Shown: positions 1 to 13,900 of the stretch, in pieces
Layout of the letters: every line of letters begins with the position of its first letter
How positions within the stretch are numbered: position 1 is the first letter of the stretch
Source of the DNA: Oryzias latipes
Taxonomy: Eukaryota > Chordata > Actinopteri > Beloniformes > Adrianichthyidae
Length of the DNA: 64,000 bases
Reading direction: 5' to 3'
Assembly (NCBI RefSeq): GCF_002234675.1
Contig: NC_019872.2
Location: forward strand, 8,572,950 to 8,636,949
The notes under the pieces: generated by a model
Told to the model about the DNA's origin: nothing
Databases searched by the model: none
Seen by the model: the letters and a program-made list of their open reading frames with translations, nothing else
Position numbers and translations under genes: made by a program

Positions 1-405
1 TTTCTGCCGCCCTAATCCCTCTTCTCGACTTGCTGACCGGTTCACAGACGCAGCCGATTCTGTTTTTCCATCCTGTTGAAGGGGACGCCAATTTAATATT
101 AACAGTAGAGGACACACTGATGCTTCCTGTTTGGGATGTTTCTTGACTGAGGAATAAATCAATGAAAGAAACTAATATATTTACAAATACATATTAAAAA
201 AAACTCAAAAGATTTGTTGTTTGAGGTATCTGTTGTAACATGGACCCCCCCTAACATGAGCTGCACATTGTTTTTCAGTCTGCATCAGAACATGGATGTA
301 GATCTCTCACTGGTTGATTCTTCTCCATCGGTGAATATTTTTTTTACAAAACCTTTCAGTTAAGCTTTTAGCTTTTTAGGTGGAGTGCTGCAGATGAGCA
401 GACAA
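1..405. other. 3' flank of the AIFM3-like gene, no gene seen
   Basis: This stretch lies downstream of the stop codon of the minus-strand AIFM3-like gene and probably includes its 3' UTR. I see no open frame, structured RNA or recognisable repeat in it. Confidence 0.4.
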
Positions 406-3400
406 TCATGACATCTGCAGCCACCTCAGGTCGTCCGATCTGTTGGGGAGAGGAGAAGGAAAGATGGATCCACACCTTTTGATGAAATCTAATGTGAATT
501 TCTCCCAACATGTAATCTATCTCTTTAACTGAACTGCCTTAACTGGATGAAAACTTTGAGTTTAAGGTGTAAAAACAATATTACTAAATCTGAAGGATTT
601 CCAATTTCTTTCCTATGTTATTTCATCACAGCATAGTTTTCAGATTCAGTGAGATAAAACCAAACGCACTATCAAAAATACACTTCTGCTGGGGTAGAAG
701 CATTTGAGCAGCGTGTTCTTTTCTGACAGCACCAAGGATGCTATACAGATAATTATAGGATGTTAGTCTCACATACTGAGCTTCCTTCTTGGTAATGACT
801 TTTCCAGAAGACAGCCTCTCAGCCACTGCAGACACAGCCGGATCAAAGTTGAGGCCTGCTGCAGCTATGACCTCATCATTTCTCCAGGTAAACAAAACAT
901 ACACAATAGGGTAAAAATAGCCAAATGGTGTATTCTGGAATATAGAGAGAATTAGTCCAGGTTTTCAATTGAAGTTTTATCTTTTTCTTACTTGAGGTAC
1001 AAAGCGAGGAATTTATGTTCCTGAATGTTTCCTTTCATCACCAGCTCAGTGTATCCTTCCCCATAGCCTGCACACAAACAAAAAAAGAGAGCAATTAAAT
1101 CAGAGTAAAAGCAACAGGTCAACACTGTAAATTGTGGATATGTTGCTAAAGAACCTTGGCTGTGTTTTCATCTAAAATGTCTTCAGATGGAGACCTCAGT
1201 GAGCAGTAGTGGGCTTTAAACTTCACCTGCAGAGGTGTTCACGCTGTGCGTTTTGTACCTGCATATCTGATGGTTTTACCCAGTAGGACGGTCCAGTAGA
1301 AAGGAACTGAAGTGAGTTCAGTTTCTTTTCCCAGCATGTTCAGAGCTGCCACTCTTCCTTGACAGTAGAAAAATGTCAAAAGTCCAGTTAGAAAAATAAA
1401 CAAAGGCTACGAGAAGTTTTTCAACAATAATTTTTACAGTAAACTCAGAACTAACTAAGATAAAGGTGGCACCTTATATTGAGAACAAAGTTTAACACTG
1501 TCAAAACGGGCTCCTTAAAAATAAATTTAAAAATTCTTACCCCCTTTGAAGATTTTCTATAAATAAGCAAATGTCCTAATACATTGTCTTACCAAGAACT
1601 CGTATTTAAAAAACATTTCAGTCACTTAGACACGTTTTATCAAACTAATATTATTTTATTGAAAAACGTTCTTAATATGGTTATTTTCTTGGAAAACAGA
1701 ACATTTATTTAGAACAGACATTTATTGTTATTTGAAAGTCTTTTTACTTTTGAATTATTCCTTTTTGCAGTGCATTTTAACAGCGTTGAAAGGTTCAAAC
1801 ATTTCACTGTTTGTGTAGTGCCTAAAATATGTAATCCAACAAGTTTGATCTTGAAATTAGCATTTTGAAATGAAGTTCTTTCTAGCTTTAAAAAAATATG
1901 TTGTTTTTGCTAAGTTAAGGTAATTTTGGAGCCCAAGTGGTTTGATGCATATTTGTATCTAAAGGCTTTAAGGGGCAATGACTTTATTCTAAAACAAGCT
2001 TTTTCCTCTTTAATTTTGAACACTAAACTCCTATGTTTTATTTTTTAAATATTCTTTTTCTGTATTTCTGTGACAGAAACCCTTTTTTTTTAATTATTGT
2101 TCGTTACCTTGTGCTTGAGCCATCTGCCAGTGTCCGATGTTCACCAGCTGGTTTTTGGCCATTGCCAAAGGGAAAGTGGCCAGATCACCTGCACAGAACA
2201 CATCTGGGACATTTGTGCGCATGTACTGCCAGGAGGGGGAACAGAGGAAGAAGAGAGATCATCAACAGAGCAGAAAACTCATTCGTTTTCTTGTCATCAC
2301 AGAGGAAATACATGCTGGCATGAAATGTCTGTAGCCCACAAACTGAAAATCAAAGCACAGCGAGACGTTTTTACAACAAAGGGAAGACCCACCTTATCAA
2401 CTATTACTAGCTTTTTTGGATTCATCTGTATTTTAGTGCCTTGCAGGAACGCTGAGTTAGGAATGCTACCTGTTGACCAAAGAAAAGAAATGAAGGCCAA
2501 ATATGTTGAGGCTGTTGTTTTTGGCCTGTCTTGTAAAGAATCACATAAACCTTAACCAAATCCTGATTTAAAGGTTTTGAAATCCAAGGCATTAATAAAA
2601 AAATAAAAATAAATAACTAACATAAATTATTACACACACACAGTCCTATAAACCATTTTATTTGGGTCATTTTCAAACAACAGGAATTTAAACGTCATCT
2701 TTGAAGATGCAACCACAACCAACCATAAATGGAGGTTTGTAGATTAACAAATACATTTCTATCTTGAAGTTTTAAGCAGTTTTTGTTTAAAAATATCAAA
2801 TAAACCTTAGGTTAAATTATGAAAGCTAAATAAATGACACTGCAGTTGCTATACGCCCTCATATGACTGTGTGTTACAGGGACAGGCTAAAAAAGAAAGG
2901 TATGCAGTAAGGTAAAGGAGTTTATCTCACCAATTCCCACAATCAGCACATCCGTTGGGATAACTTTTCCACTTTTAAGCACAACTTCCTTCACCTGTTG
3001 GTGAATCAAACACCAGCAGAGTTTAGTTTCACCTTTTTCACTAAGCTTAAAACGAAGGTTGTAATAAAGTATCCGGGTGAAGCATTCCTCCTCACCTTGC
3101 CGTTCACGCCTTTGATTTCTGTCACAATGTCATTCATGTAAAATTTGATGTTGTACTCTGACAGCATCTGCAGAAACAGAAGGAATGATGGGTAAACAGA
3201 ATGACCTGTTGGTAAAAAGAAAAAAAAAGTCGGATGTAGACAGTTACAGCTGTTACCATCATTGTTATTCTGCCGACCTCCCGACCCAGCGTGTTCTGGT
3301 ATGGAAGCTCACTGCTGCCAATCACAGTGATACTGGAGGCTTTGTCCAACAGATATGACGCAACTTCCATCCCTGTTAAATAAAACATGATCAAAATAAT

Positions 3401-6400
3401 TGTAAAAACACATCATGAAAGTTTGTACGTTTGTACTTTCATGGACGTTATGGTCCAAGTTACTGAGGACATCTCATATAATAGTTACTACACAACTGTT
3501 TTCAACACAAATGTTAAAAATATTCTTTCTTTTTTTTACACAACTATTACAGTACCAACAAATGAAGTTCCTACGAGGACTACGTTGCTGCCCATACAGG
3601 CAGCGTGGATCTGCCGGGCGTCCTCTGGTGTCTCCAACATCATTATGTTCCTAAGCTTTGTGCCCGGAACATCGAGAGCCTTAGCTCTGAAAGACAGATG
3701 ATGATGACCTTAGCAGTTTCACAGAGACTAATGTTGTAACAAGGTTTTTAAAAATAAAGAGGAAAAAAGATTCTGATTCTGATTTAATGATCTTTTCTAA
3801 ATCTGGTAAATATTTGCATAAAAAGGGAAGAAAAATGTCTTTAAAACTTTAAAAAGTGAGTAGTTTGAATTTGAAATAAAATAGTGTTTGTTTTCAGTTA
3901 TCTCTGATTAGAACACCAACAAAGTAGCTCCTCAGAGCCACACAAGAAAGCCTTCAGTCAAGTCTATTTAAAGTTTAAAGAATAACAGCAGGAGATGTTG
4001 GTTTTTATGTAAATGTTTAATTCTTGCTGAGGACATCTGCAGTAGGTTTTTTTCACTTTAGGATTTGTCACTCATTTTTTATTTAAATGCAAACATTTTA
4101 TACAATAAGTCTCACAATTCTGCCCAACAACTCTGTCCCAAAACTCACACAGAAAATTGCAAGTAAAGCTTTGGCATAATTTCGATAAGGAAGATCTACC
4201 TCACTTCCAGGTAAGCTGGGATTGTACATCACTCACTCTCCACGGCACTCATCAATTAAGCCGTCACTTTAAATCAATAGCTAAATAAGCCAAACACAAT
4301 CATATTTTTGCTTTTGAATTCATGGATGTATGTATATTTCTACATTCTAGACGGTTTTGCCAGACCACCTCCACCCCGTCCTCCTCCTGGACCAATGCTT
4401 TGGCATGGACTGGCCCTCAAACACCACCAGCATCTAGGCTTTAGGGTTTATTTTATCGGTCTAAGCTTACCCCAGCATGCAGGGCGTCAGTGGCCCATTA
4501 AAGACTGTGGACTTAGTTCATGCACATCTTTTGTATCACAAATAAATCTTTATTTACAGTCCTAAGATCTCTCCTTATTGAAATAACTATAACTCTACAT
4601 TCATGTTTTTTAGACTGCCAGAAATTGGTTTAAAGTATAGATCTGGTTTGATTACATAACTATTTGGTCCTTTTTTCTGTGCTTCTTGTCTCAAGTTATC
4701 CTGACTGTAATCAATGGCCTCCAAAAGGCCTTGGTGCTGAAGGAAATACCTGCACACAGACAGAGATGTTGTTCAGGATGTACCTGCAGCCTGTGGAAAT
4801 GAGGAGCTGGTCATAGTTCTGGACTAAACCATCATCAAATGCAACTGTCTTCCTATCTGTGTCCACTGACAGCACCTGCAAAGATGGTGGTGATGCTTTA
4901 GCTTCAACTTTTACCACTGAAAGAAAGTTGTTTTTTTTATTGTGGAAGAAATACATGTTCTATTTAATCCAGCTTAATAAACACAGGAAGAAAATATTTA
5001 ACATGTTTCAATTGAGATAAAAGAAGAACTCACTTCTTTCCTGAGCCACACCTCAATATCATACTGATGGTAAAACTCCATCCTCCTCAGAACAATGGTG
5101 TCACTCTCCACATTCATGACCTGTGGAGAGGGAGCAGGGGTCTGGGGTTTCAATACTGGCAGTAAATTGGATGGTTATCTCCTAAACTCTTGTGTTCATG
5201 TCATCCGCTGAACCTTGCTGAGCCGAGTTTTGTCGTAGGGCAAAAGGTGATCTCTGGAGACCATGATGATTCTACCACCAAACTTTTCTTGCCGGAGCGT
5301 TTCTGCACACATCAGTGAAGCAATTCCTGGAGACAAACGTACCATTACAAACACTCAGTAAACATATAAATACTAACTTTTGTTTTAAATCATCCATGTC
5401 GACCATTAGGATAACATTCAGAATTGAAATGGAATAAAATATTAAAAGTTATTACAGTTAACGTTTTCTTATATGATCTACATTCTGTCATGAGGACTTC
5501 TAATGCATATGTGTCACATTTGTAAATGACCCCCCCCCATTAGTATGTGAATCCTCTCCCCACACACAGTCTGGACTCGCCTCCTCCAAGCAGCAGGATG
5601 GTGTGAGCAACTCCTGGTACTGCACCTCCCATACTGCGTATTCGTTTCTGCTGTTTGAGGTCCTGAATCGTGCAGTGAAGATAGAGGTTCATAGGTTTTT
5701 AAATAAACTAAAAGTTTTCACTTATTTTGCTTACATATGTTAGGACATATAAACTTTGACAACAATCACATTTTAATTAAATGACAATCAAAGTGTGGCC
5801 TGAATATACTTTTTTATTTATTTCAGCAAGAAGTTTCAAAACTAGTTTAATTTAGTAAATTAATAGACACAATGTTTTTCATTTTTGTTTCAATTGTTTT
5901 TATATTTTTTATTTATTCTTTTCTGTTTTGGCTCTCCTTAATGTAATGTTTCATCAAGTGCACTTGATGAACCATGCATACTAATACTTTTTCCCCACTT
6001 TTAGTTGATGTTTTGAAAATATTAGGTCAGTAAATTTTGTTTTTATTTATATCCTAAGCTTGGTGACTATATGTGCTACCATTCATGTGAGGTAGAAGCT
6101 GGTTTAACCCTTGTGCTATCTTAGATGATCCCATCCTTGCATTGATGTGTTCTCCCTACCATGACAAAGGTGGATAAAGGTGGAAAGATTTCAAGTAATC
6201 CATGGACACCAGTGAAGATCACAAATCATTGAAGAAAAAAGGTTCAACACACAGTCTAGTGGGTCTAAATGACCCAACTCCCAATGTTAAAGTGCCTAGG
6301 ATAGCACAAGGGTTAAGGTCTGTAAACTTCAAAAATGTGAAAAAGCCTACTTTCTTACTTAAATAACTGTAAAAAAACGAAATTGTTGCTTTTGTTTCCC

Positions 6401-8868
6401 CTTCTAAAGTCTAAGCATATACAAGAACAAATATGTTTTGCCTTTAAAGGTCTTTTAAAGTTTTTACGTGCACTCCTCTGAAGATTACATTAACAAACTT
6501 ACATTTGTAGTTACTTACCTTTCTGTTTACAGTCACATACACTTTACTGTTTTGAATTTTGACCTTTGAAAATGAAAAGAGGAAAAAAAAATAAAAGGTC
6601 AGTAGGTCTCCTTAAGGGATAGCATGAGGCCATCTCTCCTATTTGTACCTTATGGCAAGGTAAGGAGTCAATGCCGGGGAACTCCTCCAGATCTCCTGTG
6701 CAGATGTTGAAGCAGGAGCCGTGCCATGGACAGCGCACTCTGTTTCCTGAAACAACCCCTGAACACACACACACAGACACACCCAGTCAGGCATACGATT
6801 CATTAGTACAGACGGCCAACACGTGTAATTTAAGTTAAAGACGCTATACCTTGGCTGAGTGGAGCTCCGTAGTGCGTACACTGGTTTCCGAGGGCACTAT
6901 ATTTGCCTTCATGGCGTGTGAGCAGCACACTGTGATGTCCAATTTCAACTTCCTTCATTCTCCGATCACACACAGAGAGACACAAAGACCCCTTCAGTCG
7001 AAAAACGGACAGTCGAGAAGGCATTCGAAAGTCTTACATGTCGAAACAAAATGTATGTTTATATAGTTAGACATACTTTTGTATACATTAACATATACAC
7101 ATATATCTGACTAATTACATTTTTTTAAAGTTATTATTGAATCGTTTGGTTTTGAGTTTAGATTTTTGTTGATTTCTTTTGATTCTTCAAAGTTACTCAG
7201 AATATTTAGAAATTATATTAGCCCTTTCCTCATTTCCATTAGTGCTGTTTCCCAAATGTTGAATTGTAATTCAGTATTACACGTGTTTATTTGGTAAGGA
7301 AATCTGATTTTCTGTTTCTTATGGCTTTTTTTCTTTTTGTTGTAAACTTTTTGGATTATGATGTGATTTTGAAGTTTTTATTTTCTTTAGTGTGTAGTTA
7401 TGTCACACCTTAACTACAATCATGCAACAAAATGTTTGTTTATTTTCAAACACATTTTTCATCCTATGTGCAAGATAAAATAGCTTTCTAGTAAATGAAT
7501 GAAAGCTCATGTTATGGAATTGTTTTAAACCAGTGTTGCAACTTTGTTGACATTGCATTTTCTAAACATATACGTTTTAAATGCTCCAAATATAAATTTG
7601 AAATCATTTAACCCTCCTGGATATATTGCAAACCTCCAGTTATCTTTAAATATCTGTTGACAAAGTCAGTCATCTGGTGCATACTGTATATTGCTTTTAC
7701 CATGAAGAAATACAACTTTCTCAAAGTCCCAATCTCGTCTAAATCATTTATTGATCATGCTGACATCATTTAAAATTATATGGCTTTCCGGGACTGTGAC
7801 AGATTTGGATGCAAGACAGAGATGAAGTGCACATACAATATTAAAAAATGGCACATGGGGTCATGTTCTGTTCCAGATTCTATCATTTCTTCAATCATTT
7901 GACAATATTTTTCCTGAAGAGAACTAAATTATTTTAGTTAAGCGCATCAAGTTGTGATAAGATCAGAACTATTAGTTGCTATTTCTGACTCTGCTGCCTT
8001 GAAAGCATCAATGGCTCATTAGAATTAAATTCAGGACATAGATGGACAAATGGAGTGATAGCTTTTTGCAATTTGAGAAAAACAAAATACCCAGATCGGA
8101 AATTATATAATATGTATTTATGAAGTCTATTTTAGTTAATTGGAGCTAATCCTGCTGAAGGAGACCTTTGGTTGATCTTCCAAACAGTTGGGTGTGCTAC
8201 TAACCAACAACATTTTAAAATGTGCGTATTTCACGGAAAAATGTGAGTGAGTTCAATGTCTTTATGATATGTTTTCTTTTCTCAAGACTTTTGGATTTGT
8301 ATGAGGAATGTTTAACTTGAACATGTAATTTTAGCATGCTAACTTCAACTTGTGTCCTAAGCCTCTGCACTACAGAAATGTTTGTTAGTTCAGAAGCCCT
8401 TAAACCTAAATTAAATATTCTGAAACTGCTGTATAAAGGAAAACCTCCAAGATTCTTTCATAACGTTTAAATAAGTGACCTATGAGATTATAGTCAAGCT
8501 GAAGCAAAAACAAGTTATTTTCATGTGTTGACACAAGATTGGAAGTGGATAGTGGAGCATATGTGTTTAAAAATAGAGGTTTTGGATTGTCCATTTAAAA
8601 ATATATAGTTCAGCTTCCTTACTGTCCATCCTGCAGGTCTGACTCCAGACACACCATTGCTGTCAGTTCATCTGTGTCCTCTGGATCAGAGTCTGCACAA
8701 ACCATTTCAAATCAGATCACAAATAATAAATAATAAAGAAAACCTTCAAATAACGTCTCCAGCTTTAAGACCGGCCTGTTGACTGTTTTAATATTTTATA
8801 AACGGCTAAAACAATGTAAATGTACACATAGATGTAATATAGTACTTACTTTGTGTGGTCTTCCACAT
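406..8868 (-). CDS. AIFM3-type Rieske/FAD-dependent reductase, 19 coding exons
   Basis: Coding exons on the minus strand, in order: 8868-8850, 8692-8623, 6959-6850, 6758-6649, 6563-6519, 5662-5581, 5326-5214, 5120-5034, 4875-4784, 3686-3556, 3372-3257, 3167-3096, 2994-2931, 2469-2393, 2225-2108, 1357-1259, 1067-992, 881-777, 439-406. The phases agree throughout and give 1620 nt (539 aa). Residues 31-115 are a Rieske domain with ligand pairs C57/H59 and C76/H79. An FAD-type dinucleotide motif GGGIAS is at 144-149, an NAD-type motif GTSFVG at 282-287, and a CAGD motif near the C-terminus matches the second FAD contact of this fold. In the family, AIFM3 is an apoptosis-inducing-factor-like flavoprotein. 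Human AIFM3 is about 605 aa; this one is shorter mainly at the N-terminus, which is acidic with no evident mitochondrial presequence. The middle glycine of the NAD motif is serine. One intron appears to use a GC donor. It could be the fish AIFM5-type paralogue rather than AIFM3 itself. The first 19-nt coding exon is the least certain part. Confidence 0.85.
5327..5580 (-). other. Probable GC-AG intron of the AIFM3-like gene
   Basis: The exon ending at 5581 is followed on the minus strand by GCGAGT, not GT. Joining at this GC donor to the acceptor before 5326 gives the glycine-rich FAD motif in frame. The nearby GT sites either shift the frame or create a stop. The bases around the donor (GAG then GCGAGT) fit the strong consensus known for GC donors. 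Confidence 0.6.
6104..6316. mobile_element. TTAA-flanked MITE, copy 1 (piggyBac-like)
   Basis: The element is about 213 bp and bounded by TTAA on both sides. Its ends begin CCCTTGTGCTAT and the reverse complement appears at the other end. TTAA target duplication with CCC termini is the hallmark of piggyBac-type elements. There is no coding capacity. Two more copies, at 50.2 and 51.8 kb, share the interior. It sits in an intron of the AIFM3-like gene. Confidence 0.7.
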
Positions 8869-10902
8869 GTTATACTTTCAACTGCAACTTTACACAGACA
8901 CACAAACCGGATACTGCTAAACCAACAAAAGCTCATCAAATGTTCAGCTATAAGCAGACAAAGCTTGAGTCTGACGTCATTTTTCTATCTTGTGTGCAGA
9001 TGAAAGATAAAGGATTGTTGCCATAAGCAACTGGCTCCATATCTGACGTAGATCCTTCAGGCCAGAGGCTGCAAAGACGGGAAAGTTGGGATTAAAAAAA
9101 AGCCAAATATCCTTAAAAAAGTTCCTTTTGTGTTTCCGGCGAATGCGATGTCTCTGCAGTGCGACTGCTCATGTTCAGCTCTGCTATTGTTCCACAGAAA
9201 GACTAATTTGGACTTTTGTTTGTCATAGTGGCTACATAGAGAAAGGCTGACGAGGCTGAACGCTGAATGAAAGTTTAACAAAAGGCAGCACACAAAACCA
9301 GAGCGGGAGGCTATCGTTCAGACACGTTTTAGCTGTGATAATAAACCAGTTCCTAAAATTTTAATAGTAAATGTGCAAACATTTTGTTTGTTGTTGTTGT
9401 TCTCTATTAATGCATTGTTCTTAGAAATGATAATACTCTAACTTATGGCTTAAAGTAGGAAAAACAGATCTATGTTTAAACAACTGTTAAAGATATGCAG
9501 TCATATCAATGTTCTATTTTTAAGTAAATAGCATAATATTTTGATAAAAAATGTTTTAAAAATATTGTCAAAGTTTCTTAGACATAAAGGGGACACATTT
9601 GTCTTGTTGTATCTAAATACTTTAACCTACATTTGAAGAAATCTTTAGAAAGAAATCTTTTGTTCCTTGTGCCATCAGGCAAAACCACTCTATGGCGGAG
9701 CATCTAAGAAGCAATTGCTTTTGATTAATTCAACCCACTGATTTTTAAATGATTTAATCCATTGAATTTTAATCTATATAATCCATAGATTTTTTTTAAA
9801 TCAATTACTTTTTGAACCATTAACTTTTATTGTTTTTAAATGTGTGTGTGTGTTTTAAGATTGTCAGCAGATGGCCATTTTTAAATATCCTGAGGGATTA
9901 TTAAAGACTATCTATTTTCACTCATAAATGAGCTTTTTAAAGGTCTTTCCACAGTAATTCTTACACTGGTCACTAGTGTGTTGCAGGGCGACACACACTC
10001 ACCTATAGGGACACCAATTAACCTATCAAGCATATTTTTGGGCTGAGGGAGGAAGCCGGAGTGCCCGGAGAAAACCTACACATGCACATGGGTAACATGC
10101 AAACTCCACCCAGAAAGGTCCCAGTTGGAATTTGACCAAAGTCTATATAATTATTTTTATTATAATTTACACCTAAAAAAAATAATTTATTCTTGTAATA
10201 AGCTAAAGCGTGCAAATTTAAAACGTCATGTTTACGTTGATGTCTTGCAAAGCTGTCAGAAAATAGATATCCTTTTGATTCACCCAAAGGACCTTCATGC
10301 TATAGTATGTTTTATACGGATCCATTTTTGAAAATATTTTATGATTTACAGATTTAGATAAGGAATTCCATAGTCAGTTCCATAGTCAGCTGTACTACGT
10401 AAACTTCCACTTTTTTAGGACCAAACTAATTGTGACGCAGAAAGAAAACTATCCCAATAACATAATGACTAAAGTACAAAAGCACAATGACATGTATGTT
10501 TTTTATTTGACCTTTTTATTTTCATGCATTTTTTTCCAAACTTTTGTTTTAGGAAGTACTTCTGGGTTTATTGTTTGAGTTTTCCCATGCTGTCCCTCTG
10601 CGAGTCATTTTCCACAGTAAACATTCAGCTTAGTTTTTCCTTTTTTACAGTTTTCTCTGTTCGTGCTTTGATAAAACATAATTTTTAGCCTAAACCTGGT
10701 TCTAAATTTCTTGTAGTTTTTTTTTGTTTCGTTTTGTTTTTTAATCATTTCAGAAAACAATATTACATTTGTGCCCAACTGCGACACTATATCTGCTTTG
10801 CTATAGTTATATACGGTAGTTGCTACAGGCTCTTTTTTTTTTTTTTAAATATTGCTGTTCTTCTAAAAACACACAAAATAAAAGAAAGAAGATGGATGTC
10901 TT
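8869..10902. other. Spacer between the AIFM3-like and FBXO40 genes
   Basis: This holds the 5' flank of the AIFM3-like gene and the 3' flank of the minus-strand FBXO40 gene. The stretch 9967-10137 is a repeat fragment listed separately. I see no other gene; the rest is AT-rich with short homopolymer runs. Confidence 0.4.
9967..10137 (-). repeat. Fragment of a high-copy fish interspersed repeat
   Basis: Read on the minus strand, this matches from memory the body of a very common fish repeat, with the wording for TTTGCATG, TTTTCTCCGGGCACTCCGG and GGTTAATTGGTG. The tRNA-like head is missing here; a related head may be present at 24140-24260. The family name cannot be settled by eye. Confidence 0.5.
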
Positions 10903-13900
10903 TTACATCATTATCCTCTTGTTCTGCTGGAACATGGAAACCAGTGTTGAATTTTTACAGCTTGTGTTGCTTTGGGTTTCTCTTCTGACACGTGGAAGGC
11001 GAATCTTCTCCATCTTGGATTCTATCTTATTGTATGGACAAACTTTTAGATGCTCCGAGATGGACGGCACATTTCGGAAACACCAAGCATCCACAGGAGA
11101 AAACAAAGTGCTGAACTGCCAAGCCTGCAGAGATGAGCAAATGTTGAAAACATTTTTGGTACATGTTACATTTCCTTCCTAATAAGGCGACAGCTCATAT
11201 CTTTTCCCAACACATCAATAATGTTCAGGCCCTGAATTTGAGGAAAAACGAGACAATTATGGAAAGTAATTCAGGACCAAACTCAAACTTTTTCTCTTTT
11301 TTTTAAAAATCTCTTTATATTCAAACTTTTTTTCTTCTTTTTACAACTAATGCACACCAGGAATCCAAAACAAAAAAAGAAATTTCTTCCTGTTCTTGCC
11401 ATAAACCAAGGTAAATCAAATGTGAAATTTCCTCCAAAGACTGCGGGCAAATTTAAAAAAACCTGAAACCTTAAGGGCGAGGGGATCATCTTGACTCAAA
11501 GGCTGAATCCAAATTCGTCCGGCTTCCCCCTATCCCTCTAATTGTGAGGGCATTTGGAGGGATGGGGTGTTCCAAATAGTTTTTTCTGAAAGGGCTCTGT
11601 GGCGAAAGTAATCCGACGATAAATGTTTTCTTTACGTGGGTGTGCTCTGAAGCACAGAAGTTTACACGTAAATGTAAGTAATGATTTTTGTTTTAGCATG
11701 ACTTTTTAAAGTTATAAAACTGATGTCATGCATTTTCTGAGCGCTGGCAGCTCCGCGCTAACGCGGATGACCGGTGACTGTTGATGATGTCAATAGTTAG
11801 GAGTGATGTCCAAATGAGAAGACACTATTTTTCCATAAAGATATGTTTAAAGGGCTAAATGCAGAGGTAAGGAGAAGCTACAGGGGAAGAATTCAGATTT
11901 GGCCACAGTTGACATCAGCATGTCATGAAAGTGATCGGTGTTTATGCACCTGATCTACTAAAGGAGACAAAAAATCTATTATGGACTTTACCTCTAATCT
12001 CTGTAGAGGAGGACACCTAAAATCTACTGTGGCAGTAAATTTCAGACCGCTTCCACAACTTTTCCGAAAGAAGTATTGACTTGTCACAAAGGGCCTGATT
12101 CAGACAAGTGTTGCTTTAAAAATGATGAAAATTGAAGCCAAAACGCTGCCAGAGAGTAATATTAAAACTTACTTTATCCAATTAATGTAGGATCAAAAGC
12201 TCTGTGCTTGTCTTGCCCACTTAAGCAGATTGCTTGAGACCCCTGAACTTGTGCGGAAGATGGATGCCACCTTGGAGCAAGTTTCTGCCCAGATTTGAGG
12301 GAAGACTGGGCTAAATTCACCCACTTCTCATTCGGATCAATCTCTGCCTCACACAAAGCGAAGAGCCAGTCAAGGACTTTGCCGGCAGTACAAACAACCT
12401 GCTGGCGCCCAAAAGTATTTTATCTAATCAGACTCCCCGAAGGAGCTATGGACAACTGTCCTTGGCTCCACCAAAACAAAGCCGCTTCTACAGAGTGGAC
12501 TACAGCAGCTGTTCTTGAGGGTTGATAACTGCAACTCACCCCCTCCCTGCTTGTCCTCGGCTTACCAACCCCCTCCCTACCTCCTCTGTGAGCTGCCCGG
12601 AAGATGTGCCTGGCTCACGGAGCTGCACCTGATGGACAGACTCACGGGGGGCCCCCCACTCCCGTCCACCACCGTTTCCCCCCTGAGCCTCATGTACTGT
12701 GTCTTTGTCTGAATATGTGCTATTTGTGTTTAAACGGTGTAGTTTTTTTCTTGTATCAACACATTGTACGCAGTGTAGGGATACGACTTTTTTTTGTCAC
12801 CAAACCCAACCCCCGGCCCTCTTCGTGGTCCATCTGCATGCCATACAAAGGTGCGCCGGCGCAGGTCATCTAAGGCGCTCGGCTGCATTGACCTCAGTAA
12901 CCTCTCGAGATGTGTGTGTGTATCCTGTGTTGCTGTTTGTCTGACCTTCTTCATCGAGATGTACTGGAACTGAGTTTCTCCTTGTTGGGATTAATAAAGT
13001 TTTCATTCATTCATTCATTCATTCATTTAGACTAAACACATCATGTGACCTGATAGCATAAACAAAATGAGCGTATTGGTCATTTTAGTTCATGTCACAC
13101 TCCAATAAATGGGGAAAAAAAACATTAAAAATATTAAGTCTGACACAGAACCAGGCAAAAGTAAATATGTATGTAGTTATAACCTTACACACCAAAATAG
13201 GACAAACATGAATCTTGACAGAGGCTGTCATCTTAAACCAAAATTTATTTTGATCCCGCTTACACTATACAACCCTAGCGACACAAGACCATATTGACTG
13301 CACTCCGCATTGTTGAAACAACTTCAAGCACTTTAACTCCCAAGATTTAAAAGAAAAAAATCTAGAATAATCCCAGAGTATGTAATCCTGAGCCTCTTAT
13401 GATCACACTTACCTTCTGCTTCACCTTCCACTTGATCTTTCCATGTGAGGACGTCTTCTCCCAGCAGAGGGTGACCATCCCTCTCTCTTGCAGCAGAGAC
13501 GAACACACCTGCCTCATGAGGGGGGACACCAAGGCCAGCTGGGACAGGGACAAGCTGTCCAGGAAACTGGCTATATGGCATAGGACCTCATACGGAAGTG
13601 AACTTAAAGAGTCATCTCCTCTTTCATTTTGACCTCGTCTCCTCTTTTGGGCGTCGGAGGAGTCGGTCATAGACACAGGAACAGTGGGATGCAGGCCGAA
13701 GCAGCCCAAATCCGGACTGAAAAGTAGGATGAACTTAAATATTTGGTTTTTATTTAGAAATATTTACAATAAAACTTTAGGAAAATGAATCCTGTGAGTG
13801 AGATACATGTAAACCCCTTATTGTATTGTATTGTATGTAATTTATGTAATATTTTGTTGGTCTCTATACATGGATGCAGTTTAGAAGACTTGTGTTTATT

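Noticed and set aside
12174-12356. 60-codon minus-strand frame (MCEAEIDPNEKW)
   Set aside because: It looked slightly like a retrotransposon protein, but I could not place it in a family and it has no neighbours to support it.
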